Counted from the stretch's first letter, positions 37,461 through 47,139 are shown. The stretch is DNA of 64,000 nt from Peptoniphilus ovalis (GCF_018919265.1 NZ_JAHLQO010000004.1:62001-126000); one strand, 5' to 3'. The notes: generated from the letters alone by a model not told the origin. Made by a program: numbers and translations.

Positions 37461-38294
37461 TCAATAAGCTATTACAATACCTCCCAAGTCGGCATAACCT
37501 GAAGATAATCCATTTGTATGTCTTATATGAACTTTAACATTTTTATAAAGTTCTTTAATATTTTCTCCTAATTTTTCAGCTCTTTCTTTATTTCTAACAT
37601 AAGAAATAGTAACTATATCTAAATCTTTTTCATTTTTTAAAGATCCTATTGCCTTTGCCATTTTGTCTAGAGATTTTTTTGTACCACGACTAATTTCATA
37701 TGGCTCAATTTCTCCATTATTAGCAATCATAATAGGTCTAATATTTAAAACATTTGCTAAAAGTCCAGTTGTCTTTTTAATTCTTCCGTTTTTAATTAAA
37801 TTTTGTAAGCTTTCTAGTACAAACATAGTCTTTTGATTGTCTACAAATTCTTCAATGATTTTAATAGTGCTATCAAAATCATTTTCTTTTAAAACTTCTA
37901 GCATTTTTAAAGCTATTCTAGTTTGTCCTGCTGAAGCTGATTTTGAATCTATTACATGAATCTTAATATCAGGATGTTTTTCTTTAGCTTCCTTTTCTGC
38001 AACTTTTGCAGAATTATATGAGCCTGAAAGTTTAGACGATATTGTCAAAATATAAATATCTTTGTCTAAATTTCTTTCTATTACATTTAAGTAATCATAA
38101 GGTGATGGACAAGCTGTCTTTATAGGATTTTTTGAATTCTCCATTTTACCTAGGTATCCTTCAATATTTAAATTATTATCATCCTTATACTCAACGCCGT
38201 CCACTTCAATTATAAAAGGAACATATTCAATGTTCATTTCAACTATTTCCTTTTTTGTTAAGTCACAACTTGAATCGCTAATTATTTTGTACAT
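37461..38294 (-). CDS. DegV family fatty-acid-binding protein
   Basis: A 277-residue EDD-fold protein. YKIISDSSCDLTKKEIVEMNIEYVPF at the N-terminus, a TISSKLSGSYNSAKVA segment near 81-96 and a C-terminal HTNGLSSGYADLGGIVIAY fit DegV/FakB, proteins that hold a fatty acid for phosphorylation by FakA kinase. No fakA is nearby, so which lipid it carries is unknown. RBS GGAG. Embedded between glmM and xpaC with gaps of 8 and about 7 bases, so in one operon. Confidence 0.9.
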   Translation of the reverse strand: MYKIISDSSCDLTKKEIVEMNIEYVPFIIEVDGVEYKDDNNLNIEGYLGKMENSKNPIKTACPSPYDYLNVIERNLDKDIYILTISSKLSGSYNSAKVAEKEAKEKHPDIKIHVIDSKSASAGQTRIALKMLEVLKENDFDSTIKIIEEFVDNQKTMFVLESLQNLIKNGRIKKTTGLLANVLNIRPIMIANNGEIEPYEISRGTKKSLDKMAKAIGSLKNEKDLDIVTISYVRNKERAEKLGENIKELYKNVKVHIRHTNGLSSGYADLGGIVIAY

Positions 38295-38302
38295 ATGAAC
38301 TC

Positions 38303-39646
38303 CTAATTTAATTTATTTTCTATTAATTTAACTAATTTGTCTGCGTCTTTTTCTAAAAGACTTTGGTCATTTCCTTCAATCATTACCCTAACTAAGGCTT
38401 CTGTTCCAGAAGGTCTTATGACTATTCTTCCATTTCCATCATAATGCTTTTCTATTTCTTTTATTTTATCTGTAATTTCTTCATATTCTGAGAATTTATA
38501 TTTTAAATCAGCTCTAACTTTTGCATTTTTAAGAACTTGAGGATAATCCTTCATAAGGTCGTTTAACTCAGATAATTTCTTTTTAGTCTTTTTCATTATT
38601 TCAAGAAGGTGAATTCCAGTAGCTAATCCATCTCCAGTGGTATTATAATCTAAGAATATTACATGACCTGATTGTTCTGCTCCTATTACATAGCCTTCTT
38701 GAAGCATATTTTCTAATATATATCTATCTCCAACTTTAGTCTCACTAAACTTGACATCAATGGATTCTAGATATTTCTTAAGTCCCATATTTGACATAAT
38801 AGTTCCAACTGCAGTATTATTCTTTAGTTTTCCTTCTTCTTTTAAATAAGTAGCAACTATTGCAAGGATATGGTCACCATCTACAACTCTTCCTAGTTCA
38901 TCAACAGCAATTATTCTATCTGCATCTCCATCAAAGCTCATTCCAATTTGAAAGTTATCTTTTTTTACAAGATCAACTATTAAATCTGGATTAGTTGAGC
39001 CACAATTGTCATTTATATTTTTGCCATTGGGAGCATCATTAATAATATTTACAGTTGCTCCATAACTTTCTAGCACTTCTTTAGCAATATGGTATTGTGC
39101 ACCATTTCCTGCATCAACTGAAACTCTTATTCCTTCAAAGCTCTCCTCAGTTAGACCCTTTAAGTACTCTTTATATTTATTAACAAATTCATCGGATCTG
39201 TTTACTTTCCCAATTTCATCTCCAGTGACGTCTTTATAAATTTTCGTACTTGATAAAATTTTCTCTTCAATTTCTTCTTCTATTGAATCGTCAAGCTTGA
39301 GCCCTTCGCTTGAGAAGAATTTAATTCCATTGTATTCAAAGGGATTGTGAGATGCTGATATTGAAACTCCGCATAGATAATCTCCAGTTCTTGTTAAATA
39401 AGCTACTCCTGGAGTCGGAATAATTCCTGCAACATCTACATCAAGACCAATGCTCATAAATCCACTGATTAAAGCTGATTCAATTAAATCTCCCGAAAGC
39501 CTAGTATCTCTTCCAACTAAGACTTTTCCCTTTTTATCTTTTGCAAGTACAAAGGCTGCAGCTCTTCCCACATCATAACACAGTTTTGGATTTAACCCCT
39601 TATTAGCTATATCTCTAATTCCATCAGTACCAAATAATTTTCCCAT
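38303..39646 (-). CDS. glmM: Phosphoglucosamine mutase
   Basis: A 447-residue enzyme interconverting glucosamine-6-P and glucosamine-1-P on the way to UDP-GlcNAc and peptidoglycan. KLFGTDGIRDIAN at the start, the phosphoserine loop GVSISASHNP (Ser99), the metal loop SFDGDADR near 237-244 and the C-terminal phosphate loop RPSGTEALVRVM are all present. RBS AGGTGAT. Four bases after cca and eight before degV. Confidence 0.97.
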   Translation of the reverse strand: MGKLFGTDGIRDIANKGLNPKLCYDVGRAAAFVLAKDKKGKVLVGRDTRLSGDLIESALISGFMSIGLDVDVAGIIPTPGVAYLTRTGDYLCGVSISASHNPFEYNGIKFFSSEGLKLDDSIEEEIEEKILSSTKIYKDVTGDEIGKVNRSDEFVNKYKEYLKGLTEESFEGIRVSVDAGNGAQYHIAKEVLESYGATVNIINDAPNGKNINDNCGSTNPDLIVDLVKKDNFQIGMSFDGDADRIIAVDELGRVVDGDHILAIVATYLKEEGKLKNNTAVGTIMSNMGLKKYLESIDVKFSETKVGDRYILENMLQEGYVIGAEQSGHVIFLDYNTTGDGLATGIHLLEIMKKTKKKLSELNDLMKDYPQVLKNAKVRADLKYKFSEYEEITDKIKEIEKHYDGNGRIVIRPSGTEALVRVMIEGNDQSLLEKDADKLVKLIENKLN

Positions 39647-39650
39647 TACA

Positions 39651-40973
39651 TCACCTATAATTTTCTTTTATATATAGAGTCAAATATTCTTTGTTGTTCT
39701 TTGAAGGATCGTCGTATACTATTTCTTCTAAATCTTTTAAAATCTTTCCGATAATTTTCCCTTCTTGAAATCCCAAAGATTTTATTGTATTTCCATCTAT
39801 TTCTAAAAACTTATTAGATTTCATTTCTTTTTCTTCTAATAATTCTTTTACCCTATTTTTTCTTTTTATAATAAAGCTTGCATCTCTATCTGTCCTAGTC
39901 GCCATGCAATCAGCAATCATTAAATCATATAAATCTAGGACATTTTCTCTTCCTACTCTTTTTATTTGTCTTCTAAGAGCCTTATCAGTCATTTCAGAAT
40001 GAACTTTCATATGATCTGAAATTAAAATTTTAACTTTTTCAATAATTTTATTAGATGCCTTATACCTCTTTAAAATCTTTTCTGAAAGTTCTGCCCCGTA
40101 AATTTCATGACCGTAAAAATGACCTCTCCCATCTTCGCCAATTGAAAATGTGTCGACTTTTGAAATATCATGAAATAACGCAGCAAGCCTTAAAGCTAAA
40201 TCACCTTTTACAAAATCTGTTGTAAGGACTAAGTGGTCAAAAAGTGTCTTGTCATGAAAAGGAGTATGTTGATTAAAGCCAATTGTCCTTTTTAGTTCAG
40301 GAAATAAAACAGTTAAAACTCCTGTCTCTTCCATAAGTAGTAAATACTTTGATGGATTATCAGCAGTTATCATGGCCTTAAACTCGTCAAAAATTCTTTC
40401 AACAGATATATTTTTAAGAAGTTCTCTTTCATTAGAAATTGCTTCGTGCAAATCTTCTTCTAAATAAAAATCAAATCTTCCAGAAAATCTTATTGCCCTT
40501 AAAATTCTAATTGCATCTTCTCTTAGTCTCTCGTAAGGATTTCCAACTGCTCGAATAATTTCTTCAGCTAAATCTTTTTTTCCATTAAAAGGGTCATATA
40601 AGTTTTTATTTCTATCCATTGCCATTGCATTAATTGTAAAGTCACGTCTTTTTAAATCTTCAAGTAAATTATCTGAAAATTCTACACTTTCTGGTTTCCT
40701 ATTATTTAAATACTTACCATCAATTCTAAAAGTAGTGATTTCATAACTTATACCATTAATTATAACAGCAACAGTTCCATAAGCTTCGCCCACCAAAATA
40801 GTTTTAAAGTCTTTAAAAACTTCTTTTATTTCATCTGGTCTTGCTGAAGTTGTAATATCATAATCATTTGGAGTATTCCCAAGTAAATAATCTCTTACGC
40901 ATCCTCCAACAATATAAGCTTCAAAGCAATTTTCATTTAATTTATCTAAAATAAAAATTACATCAAGTGGCAT
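39651..40973 (-). CDS. cca: CCA tRNA nucleotidyltransferase / polynucleotide polymerase family
   Basis: A 440-residue class II nucleotidyltransferase that adds or repairs the CCA tail of tRNAs. AYIVGGCVRDYLLGNTPNDYDITTSA gives the GG-x-VRD motif and catalytic aspartates; RRDFTINAMAMD and EDAIRILRAIRFSGRFDF follow. A C-terminal HD-type region (LAALFHDISKV) is present, as in the longer family members. Some Firmicutes split CCA and poly(A) functions; only one such gene is visible here. First gene of the cca-glmM-degV-xpaC-telA operon. Confidence 0.92.
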   Translation of the reverse strand: MPLDVIFILDKLNENCFEAYIVGGCVRDYLLGNTPNDYDITTSARPDEIKEVFKDFKTILVGEAYGTVAVIINGISYEITTFRIDGKYLNNRKPESVEFSDNLLEDLKRRDFTINAMAMDRNKNLYDPFNGKKDLAEEIIRAVGNPYERLREDAIRILRAIRFSGRFDFYLEEDLHEAISNERELLKNISVERIFDEFKAMITADNPSKYLLLMEETGVLTVLFPELKRTIGFNQHTPFHDKTLFDHLVLTTDFVKGDLALRLAALFHDISKVDTFSIGEDGRGHFYGHEIYGAELSEKILKRYKASNKIIEKVKILISDHMKVHSEMTDKALRRQIKRVGRENVLDLYDLMIADCMATRTDRDASFIIKRKNRVKELLEEKEMKSNKFLEIDGNTIKSLGFQEGKIIGKILKDLEEIVYDDPSKNNKEYLTLYIKENYR

Positions 40974-41046
40974 TATATCACCCTTTTTATTATATCATTC
41001 TTATTACTATTTTAAAATTAATATAATTTTTTTGATAGAACGTTTA

Positions 41047-41055
41047 TGGTATAAT
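41047..41055 (+). promoter_or_regulatory. Extended -10 promoter for the lipoprotein / stalk-domain pair
   Basis: TGGTATAAT (TGnTATAAT) lies 11 bases before GGAGG (41066-41070) of the lipoprotein gene. No -35 at standard spacing; TTGATA at 41032-41037 is too close. Confidence 0.45.
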
Positions 41056-41075
41056 GAACTAAATTGGAGGTAATT

Positions 41076-41549
41076 ATGAAGAAAATAACGTTAATATTAT
41101 TATCAATTGTTTTATCTCTAGGCCTTATGGCTTGTGGAAATAAAACTAAAACTGATGTAAAAACAAATAGTGCTTCTAAAGTATCTACACAGACTTCTGC
41201 AAATGAAACTGAAGAAGAAAATTTATCTACATCTAATTTTGACAAAGAATTAATTGACGGCCTTATTAAAGAGTCAGATTACATATCTAGACTTCGCTTA
41301 CAAACTTCTACTGCTGAAGGAGTCAATGCAACTTTTATAAGAGATTATAGAGGCGATTTATCAAAAATAGACATTACTATTCCTAAGACACTTTCACCTG
41401 GCAAAGAATATATTGTTTTCTATAAAGATGACCAAAACGGCGATGTAGTTCCTACTGAAAGAGAAGGAGTTTTTATAGAACTTAATGGCGATAAGGATAC
41501 TAATCTAACTTATGTTGAAAAGAAATTTGGAACAACTAATTCTAAATAA
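41076..41549 (+). CDS. Small putative lipoprotein
   Basis: A 157-residue secreted protein. A lipoprotein signal peptide is clear: MKKITLILLSIVLSLGLMAC with lipobox LMAC and Cys20 as the lipidated residue. A Ser/Thr-rich, acidic linker (about 21-60) follows, then a small beta-rich domain. I recognise no domain. The frame reaches 41064, but ATG 41076 fits GGAGG at 41066-41070. It is 12 bases before the stalk-domain protein and shares its promoter, so it should be a surface lipoprotein expressed with it. Confidence 0.8.
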   Translation: MKKITLILLSIVLSLGLMACGNKTKTDVKTNSASKVSTQTSANETEEENLSTSNFDKELIDGLIKESDYISRLRLQTSTAEGVNATFIRDYRGDLSKIDITIPKTLSPGKEYIVFYKDDQNGDVVPTEREGVFIELNGDKDTNLTYVEKKFGTTNSK

Positions 41550-41561
41550 TGGAGGTAAAAA

Positions 41562-42488
41562 ATGAAAAAGAATAAAATATTTTCAATTCTAATTATTTTA
41601 ACAGCATTTTTCCTAAGTGCAAATGTATTTGCAGCGAGAACACCAATTATAGAATACAATGGAAAAATTATTGAAACTGATGTAAAACCATTTATTGAAA
41701 ATGACAGGACTTTAGTTCCTATTAGATTTATCTCAGAAACTTTGGGATATTCTGTTAAATGGAATAATGACACTAGAGAAGTAACTATTGAAGACAATAA
41801 CACAAATATTAAACTTACAATTGGAGCAAAAAATGCCCTTGTTAATTCAAAAAATGTAGAACTTGATGTAGCTCCAGTTATTAAACAAGATAGAACTTTC
41901 GTGCCACTTAGATTTGTTGCAGAAAATCTTAACGCTGATGTAGATTGGGATGCGAAAAATTTCAAGGTAATCATTACAAAAAATAAATCTCTTGGAATTA
42001 ACTTAACTGAAGCTGAATCTTCTTATGTAGATGGATTTACAAATTTATTTAAAGATTTAGATAGAGATTACACTGAACTTAAAACTAATTTCTTTGAAAA
42101 AGAATCTAAGCTAACTAAAGACGAAATAATTGCAAATACAAATAAATTATTTTCTCAAATTGAAAACACAGTATCTAAAATTAAAAATTTAGATGCACCA
42201 GAAAGATTTAAAAATTCTCACAATCACGCAGTAAAAACAGGAGAAAAGATTGTCGATATAATTCCTAAATTAAAGGAATCAATGATTTCAAGAGATACAA
42301 CTTTAATGACTGGTTTAACAGCAGAATTAATGGACTATGGATTCCAAATAGCTGAATCAAAAAATGCTTTTGAAGCAGCACTAAAGGGCGAAGAATATAA
42401 AGTTAAAGATGATATAAAGTATTATAACGAAGGAAAAGAAAATTCAAATTTAAAAAAATCTTTAGAAAATATATTTAAAAATCTATAA
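41562..42488 (+). CDS. Secreted protein with copper amine oxidase N-terminal-like ('stalk') domain
   Basis: A 308-residue exported protein. The signal peptide ends near ANVFA (residue 24). Two stalk-type repeats follow, marked by ENDRTLVPIRFISETLG near 46-62 and KQDRTFVPLRFVAENLN near 107-123, each ending in a V-x-W motif. This domain is common on surface proteins of clostridia and does not imply amine oxidase activity. The C-terminal half (about 145-308) is helical, rich in Lys and Glu, and unrecognised. RBS GGAGG. Same domain as in the small NEAT protein at 53329-54210. Confidence 0.82.
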   Translation: MKKNKIFSILIILTAFFLSANVFAARTPIIEYNGKIIETDVKPFIENDRTLVPIRFISETLGYSVKWNNDTREVTIEDNNTNIKLTIGAKNALVNSKNVELDVAPVIKQDRTFVPLRFVAENLNADVDWDAKNFKVIITKNKSLGINLTEAESSYVDGFTNLFKDLDRDYTELKTNFFEKESKLTKDEIIANTNKLFSQIENTVSKIKNLDAPERFKNSHNHAVKTGEKIVDIIPKLKESMISRDTTLMTGLTAELMDYGFQIAESKNAFEAALKGEEYKVKDDIKYYNEGKENSNLKKSLENIFKNL

Positions 42489-42504
42489 AATTTAATATGT
42501 ATTA

Positions 42505-42535
42505 GAAAAAGGGTAGAATGAAATCTACCCTTTCT
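42505..42535. terminator. Bidirectional terminator
   Basis: AAAGGGTAGA (42506-42515), loop ATGAAA, TCTACCCTTT (42522-42531), with A- and T-rich flanks on both sides, between convergent genes. Confidence 0.85.
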
Positions 42536-42536
42536 T

Positions 42537-45500
42537 TTATAGCTTCATTGAAGCTGTACTTTTAAGTTTTTCAACTTTGTATTTATTGTCATCATCTTCC
42601 ATATTTTTCCTAGCTTGTGAAAGCATGAGCTTTATTCTGTTAAATTGATTTACTTCTGAAGCTGAAGCATCGTAATCAATTGGAATTATATTTGCCTTTT
42701 CATATGTGTTTCTAATTGCTTTTATAACTCCCTTACCAGTAATATGGTTAGGAAGGCAACCAAAAGGTTGAACACAAATTATATTTTCAACGCCATCTTC
42801 TATTAACTCAACCATTTCACCAGTTAGAAGCCAGCCTTCTCCATATTGATTTCCAAGATCTACATATTTTTTGGCATAATCTACAATCTCTTCTATCTTT
42901 CCTGGAGGAGTAAATCTAGTGCCTTCAAGTGCTTCTCTTATATATTTTCTGTAAGATTCAATATAACTTATTCCTATTTCGCAAATGAATGATGTAAGTC
43001 TTGATTTAGAAAGTTCTTCAGCCTTTGCCTTTGCATTCTTAAATGAATACATCATAAAGTCTGTAATATCAGAAATTACAACTTCTGCTCCCTCCTCTTC
43101 AAGAAGGTCTGCTACATAGTTGTTTGCAGCTGGATGATATTTAACTAGTATTTCTCCAACAATTCCAACTTTTGGTTTCTTTTCATTAGTTATTTCTAGT
43201 CTTTCAAATTCAGAAACCATTTTATTTACATTTTCTTTGAAAGATTTTTTGCTGTAACTTAAATCACTTGAACTTACAATATCCATCCATCTATCTCTTA
43301 GTATATTAGTTGATCCTTTAATCACTTCATAAGGTCTAGTCGCTTGAGTAAGTCTCATAATTAAATCTGCGTATAAAAGTGCTTGCACTAATTTTGTTCC
43401 AAGCCTTACTAAAGTTACTTTATCAAGCTCTAGTCCTGGATGCGATTCAATTTGTTGGAAAGAAAGACCAATTACTGGAATGTGCCCATAACCTGCATCT
43501 GCAAGTGCTTTTCTTATAAATCCAACATAGTTTGAAGCTCTACAAGCTCCACCAGTTTGACTCATTAAAAGTGCAATTTTATTTGTGTCATATTTTCCAG
43601 ACTTAATTGCATCTATAAATTGACCAACTACAAATATCGATGGATAACATGAGTCGTTATTTACATATCTAAGTCCTTCGTTGACAACTTTGTGTCCATC
43701 GTCTTGAAGAACTTCAATATTAATTCCCTCTTGACGAAGTATTGGTTCAAAGATGCTAAAGTGAAGTGGTGCCATTTGAGGCATTAAGATAGTGTAATTA
43801 TCTTCCTTCATTTTCTTAGTAAATAAAACTGGATTGTCATCAAGCAGTCCTTCTAAGTCAGCATCAATTTTTTCAAATTCACGTTTTTCAGCTGCTTCAA
43901 TTAAAGATCTAATTCTAATTTTTACAGATCCTAAGTTTGAAACTTCATCTATTTTTAAAACAGTATAAATCTTGTTATAAGATTCAAGAATGTGTTGAAC
44001 TTGGTCAGTTGTTACTGCATCAATACCGCAGCCAAAGGAATTCAATTGTACTAGTTCAAGATTGTCGTGTTCCCCAACAAATTTTGCCGCTCTATAAAGT
44101 CTAGAGTGATAATTCCATTGGTCAAGGACTCTAATTCTTGAATCAATTTCAACATTTCTTGCAACTGCATCTTCAGAGATAACTGCAAGTCCAAGACTTG
44201 TTATAAGTTCTGGAATTCCGTGATTTATTTCTGGGTCAATGTGATAAGGTCTACCTGATAAAACAATGGCTTTTTGACCTTTTCTTTCGATTTCTTCAAG
44301 AATTCTAGTACCTTCATTTAGCACATCCATTCTGTATCTGTCTTGCTCTTCGTAAGCAAGTCTTACAGCTTTCTTAACTTCTGATGATGGGATGTCTTTG
44401 AATACATCTGAAAGTCTCTTTTCAAGTTTCTTTCTATCATCAAAGGACAAAAATGGATTCATAAATTTAATATTTCCATTTAAAATTTCATCTACATTAT
44501 TTTTAATAACTTCAGAATATCCAGCAACTACTGGACAGTTTAAAGTATTGTCAGCATTTTTAAATTGCTTTTCTTCATAAAACACTGCAGGATAGAATAT
44601 AAATTTAATTCCCTGTTCGATTAAATCTTCTATATGACCGTGAGAAATTTTTGCAGGATAGCAAGCAGTTTCACTTGTTATTGTTTCAATTCCCTTTTCA
44701 TAAACTTCTCTTGTACTCTTTGCCGAAAGTTTTACTGAATAGCCAAGTTCAGTGAAGAATGTATGCCAAAATGGGTAGTTTTCATAAATATTTAGGACCC
44801 TTGGAATACCAACAACTCCACGCTTAGCAGTTTTTTCATCTAATGATTCGTAATCAAATACTCTTTGATACTTATATCTGTACATATTTGGAAGTTCATC
44901 TTCACTGCTTCTAACTTTACCTGCTCCCTTTTCACATCTATTTCCAGAGATAAATCTTTTTCCATTAGGGAAGATATTTACAGATAAACTGCAGTGATTT
45001 GTACATTGTCGACAATTTGTAGAAATTGATCTATATGTGAACTCATCAAGTTCTGCTGCTGAAATTAAACTAGATTTGCCATCAGATTTTTCCTTAGCAA
45101 TAAGAGCCATTCCAAGTGCTCCCATTAGTCCTGCAATTTTTGGTCTTGTAACTTCAACACCTGTTAAATTTTCAAATGCTCTTAAAACTGCATCTGATAA
45201 GAAAGTACCACCTTGTACAACAATATGCTGACCTAAATCTTTAGGGTCTCTAATTTTTATAACTTTTTGAATTGCATTTCTAATTACCGAATATGCAAGA
45301 CCTGCAGAAATATCTGCAACTGACGCACCTTCTTTTTGAGCTTGTTTTACATTTGAATTCATAAATACAGTACATCTTGATCCTAAATCCACAGGCGTGC
45401 GAGATTTTGTAGCTTCGTTTGCAAATTCACTTGCACTCATATTTACTGAATGAGCAAAAGTTTCAAGAAATGACCCACAGCCAGCAGAACATGCCTCATT

Positions 45501-46817
45501 TAGAAGAATTGATTCAATTACCCCATCTCTAATTTTCATGGACTTCATGTCTTGTCCACCAATGTCTAGAATAAAATCAACTTTCGGGTCAAAAAATTTA
45601 GCTGCAGTAAAGTGGGCAATTGTCTCAACTTCACCTATATCAAGATTAAGAGCTGCCTTTAAAAATTCCTCTCCATAACCTGTAGTTCCGCAACCTGCAA
45701 AGTATGAATCATCATTTTTTAATCTATAAATTTCTTTTAATTGCTCAACAGCAATATCTAAGGGATTGCCATTATTAGAGCCGTAAAAACTAAATAAGAG
45801 TTCATTTTTATCAGATATAGCAACAACTTTTGAAGTAGTTGATCCTGAGTCAATACCTAAATAAATTGGTCCCCTATATGTCTTTATATCAACTTCTTTT
45901 AAATCTTTTGTTTCGTGTTTTTTCCTAAAATCTATAACTTCTTCATCGCTTGTAAATAAAGGATCCATAACATCATTTTGTGAAATCTCAACACTTTCTC
46001 CCTTATTAACTCTATTTAAAAGTTCAACAAAAGATATAGGTTTAGATTCAATGCTTGATAAAGCTGCACCAAGTGCCACAAAGATTTGTGAATTTTCTGG
46101 AGCAATTACTTCATCTTCAGTTAGATTTAATGTCTCAATAAATCTTTCTTTAAGCATTGGCAAGAAATGAAGTGGTCCACCTAAGAAAGCAACGCGACCT
46201 CTGATAGGTCTACCGCAGGCAAGATTAGATATAGTTTGATTTACAACTGATTGGAAAACAGATACTGCAATATCTGCCTTGCTTGCTCCTTGATTTACAA
46301 GTGCTTGCACATCAGTCTTTGCAAATACACCACATCTTGAAGCAATTGGATAAAGCTTTTTATAATCCTTAGCCATTTCATTTAAACCAGCAGCATCAGT
46401 TTGTAAAAGAGATGCCATTTGATCTATAAATGCACCTGTACCGCCTGCACAAATACTGTTCATCCTTTGTTCAACAGAGCCTCTTAGATAAGTGATTTTA
46501 GAATCTTCGCCACCAAGCTCAATTGCAACATCAGTTTCAGGTATAAAACAAGAAATAGCTTCCCTACCGGCAACTACTTCTTGAATAAAATCTATGTCTA
46601 AAAATTCGTGAACTGATAGTCCACCACTACCTGTAACATTAATTGTTACAGTGTCGTATTTGAAATCATTGTATACTTCATTTATAACATCTTTGACAGT
46701 TTTTCTTACATCAGAAAAATGTCTTCTATATGTTTTATATAGGATATTGAGTTTTTTGTCTAAAATAACAAGTTTTACTGTAGTTGAACCTACATCCAAT
46801 CCCATATGGATTAGCAT
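42537..46817 (-). CDS. Giant 2-hydroxyacyl-CoA dehydratase activase-like protein (duplicated BcrAD/BadFG ATPase plus DUF2229 and HgdB-like regions)
   Basis: A 1426-residue protein. Two actin-fold ATPase domains of the HgdC/BadF type are fused: 1-260 (GLDVGSTTVKLV, NSICAGGTGAF with Cys123, FLGGPLHFLP) and about 317-580 (GIDSGSTTSKVV, DIGGQDMK, NEACSAGCGSF with Cys443). In the homodimeric activase the equivalent Cys residues bridge a 4Fe-4S cluster; here the two copies could do so within one chain. Next come a Cys cluster (CRQCTNHC) and C-terminal regions with NSFGCGID, NNDSCYP, GGACRASN and PFGCLPNH, typical of DUF2229/dehydratase-like parts. This large form is widespread in anaerobes with no proven substrate. 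Monocistronic, with a hairpin in its leader. Confidence 0.88.
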   Translation of the reverse strand: MLIHMGLDVGSTTVKLVILDKKLNILYKTYRRHFSDVRKTVKDVINEVYNDFKYDTVTINVTGSGGLSVHEFLDIDFIQEVVAGREAISCFIPETDVAIELGGEDSKITYLRGSVEQRMNSICAGGTGAFIDQMASLLQTDAAGLNEMAKDYKKLYPIASRCGVFAKTDVQALVNQGASKADIAVSVFQSVVNQTISNLACGRPIRGRVAFLGGPLHFLPMLKERFIETLNLTEDEVIAPENSQIFVALGAALSSIESKPISFVELLNRVNKGESVEISQNDVMDPLFTSDEEVIDFRKKHETKDLKEVDIKTYRGPIYLGIDSGSTTSKVVAISDKNELLFSFYGSNNGNPLDIAVEQLKEIYRLKNDDSYFAGCGTTGYGEEFLKAALNLDIGEVETIAHFTAAKFFDPKVDFILDIGGQDMKSMKIRDGVIESILLNEACSAGCGSFLETFAHSVNMSASEFANEATKSRTPVDLGSRCTVFMNSNVKQAQKEGASVADISAGLAYSVIRNAIQKVIKIRDPKDLGQHIVVQGGTFLSDAVLRAFENLTGVEVTRPKIAGLMGALGMALIAKEKSDGKSSLISAAELDEFTYRSISTNCRQCTNHCSLSVNIFPNGKRFISGNRCEKGAGKVRSSEDELPNMYRYKYQRVFDYESLDEKTAKRGVVGIPRVLNIYENYPFWHTFFTELGYSVKLSAKSTREVYEKGIETITSETACYPAKISHGHIEDLIEQGIKFIFYPAVFYEEKQFKNADNTLNCPVVAGYSEVIKNNVDEILNGNIKFMNPFLSFDDRKKLEKRLSDVFKDIPSSEVKKAVRLAYEEQDRYRMDVLNEGTRILEEIERKGQKAIVLSGRPYHIDPEINHGIPELITSLGLAVISEDAVARNVEIDSRIRVLDQWNYHSRLYRAAKFVGEHDNLELVQLNSFGCGIDAVTTDQVQHILESYNKIYTVLKIDEVSNLGSVKIRIRSLIEAAEKREFEKIDADLEGLLDDNPVLFTKKMKEDNYTILMPQMAPLHFSIFEPILRQEGINIEVLQDDGHKVVNEGLRYVNNDSCYPSIFVVGQFIDAIKSGKYDTNKIALLMSQTGGACRASNYVGFIRKALADAGYGHIPVIGLSFQQIESHPGLELDKVTLVRLGTKLVQALLYADLIMRLTQATRPYEVIKGSTNILRDRWMDIVSSSDLSYSKKSFKENVNKMVSEFERLEITNEKKPKVGIVGEILVKYHPAANNYVADLLEEEGAEVVISDITDFMMYSFKNAKAKAEELSKSRLTSFICEIGISYIESYRKYIREALEGTRFTPPGKIEEIVDYAKKYVDLGNQYGEGWLLTGEMVELIEDGVENIICVQPFGCLPNHITGKGVIKAIRNTYEKANIIPIDYDASASEVNQFNRIKLMLSQARKNMEDDDNKYKVEKLKSTASMKL

Positions 46818-46843
46818 ACTTTATTACTCCCTTCAAATTAAAA

Positions 46844-46870
46844 AATATAGTTCAAAAATAGAACTATATT
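46844..46870 (-). terminator. Terminator-like hairpin in the leader of the giant activase gene
   Basis: AATATAGTTC and GAACTATATT form a 10-bp stem with a 7-base loop; on the minus strand it is followed by T5, 27 bases before the start codon. Either an attenuator or the end of a short leader transcript. Confidence 0.55.
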
Positions 46871-47055
46871 ATACCACCGTTTTTTCTCCTCGATTAATTA
46901 AATATTTCTATTTCAATAAGTATTTTAATAAAATTTTTTAATCATTATATTAATTCCATTCTAATAAAAATCTAAGAAATGTCTAAGATTAATTTACTTC
47001 TATTTTCCGATAAAGTCAAGTGAAAAGTACATTTTTTAAATTTTTTGAAGTAAAT
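46871..47055. other. A/T-rich intergenic stretch
   Basis: Together with the hairpins on either side this makes up the ~320 bases between the activase start and the ferredoxin stop. It contains an imperfect inverted repeat built from TCTAAGA (about 46972-46993), but no gene or clear promoter was recognised. Confidence 0.4.
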
Positions 47056-47132
47056 AAAAAAATCTGCCTGGTTATTCAAGCAGATTTTTTATAAAAATAG
47101 ACAAAAAAATAAGGCCTAAGCCTTATTTTTTC
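47056..47132 (-). terminator. Two tandem terminators after the ferredoxin gene
   Basis: The nearer one, AATAAGGC-CTAA-GCCTTATT with A and T runs (47103-47132), starts just after the ferredoxin stop. The second, AAAAATCTGC/GCAGATTTTT with a 12-base loop (47056-47090), also has a T run on the minus strand. Confidence 0.85.
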
Positions 47133-47139
47133 TACATAA

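Noticed and set aside
41018-41245. Minus-strand 75-codon ORF covering the lipoprotein start
   Set aside because: It overlaps the promoter, RBS and signal peptide of a convincing plus-strand lipoprotein and resembles nothing known.
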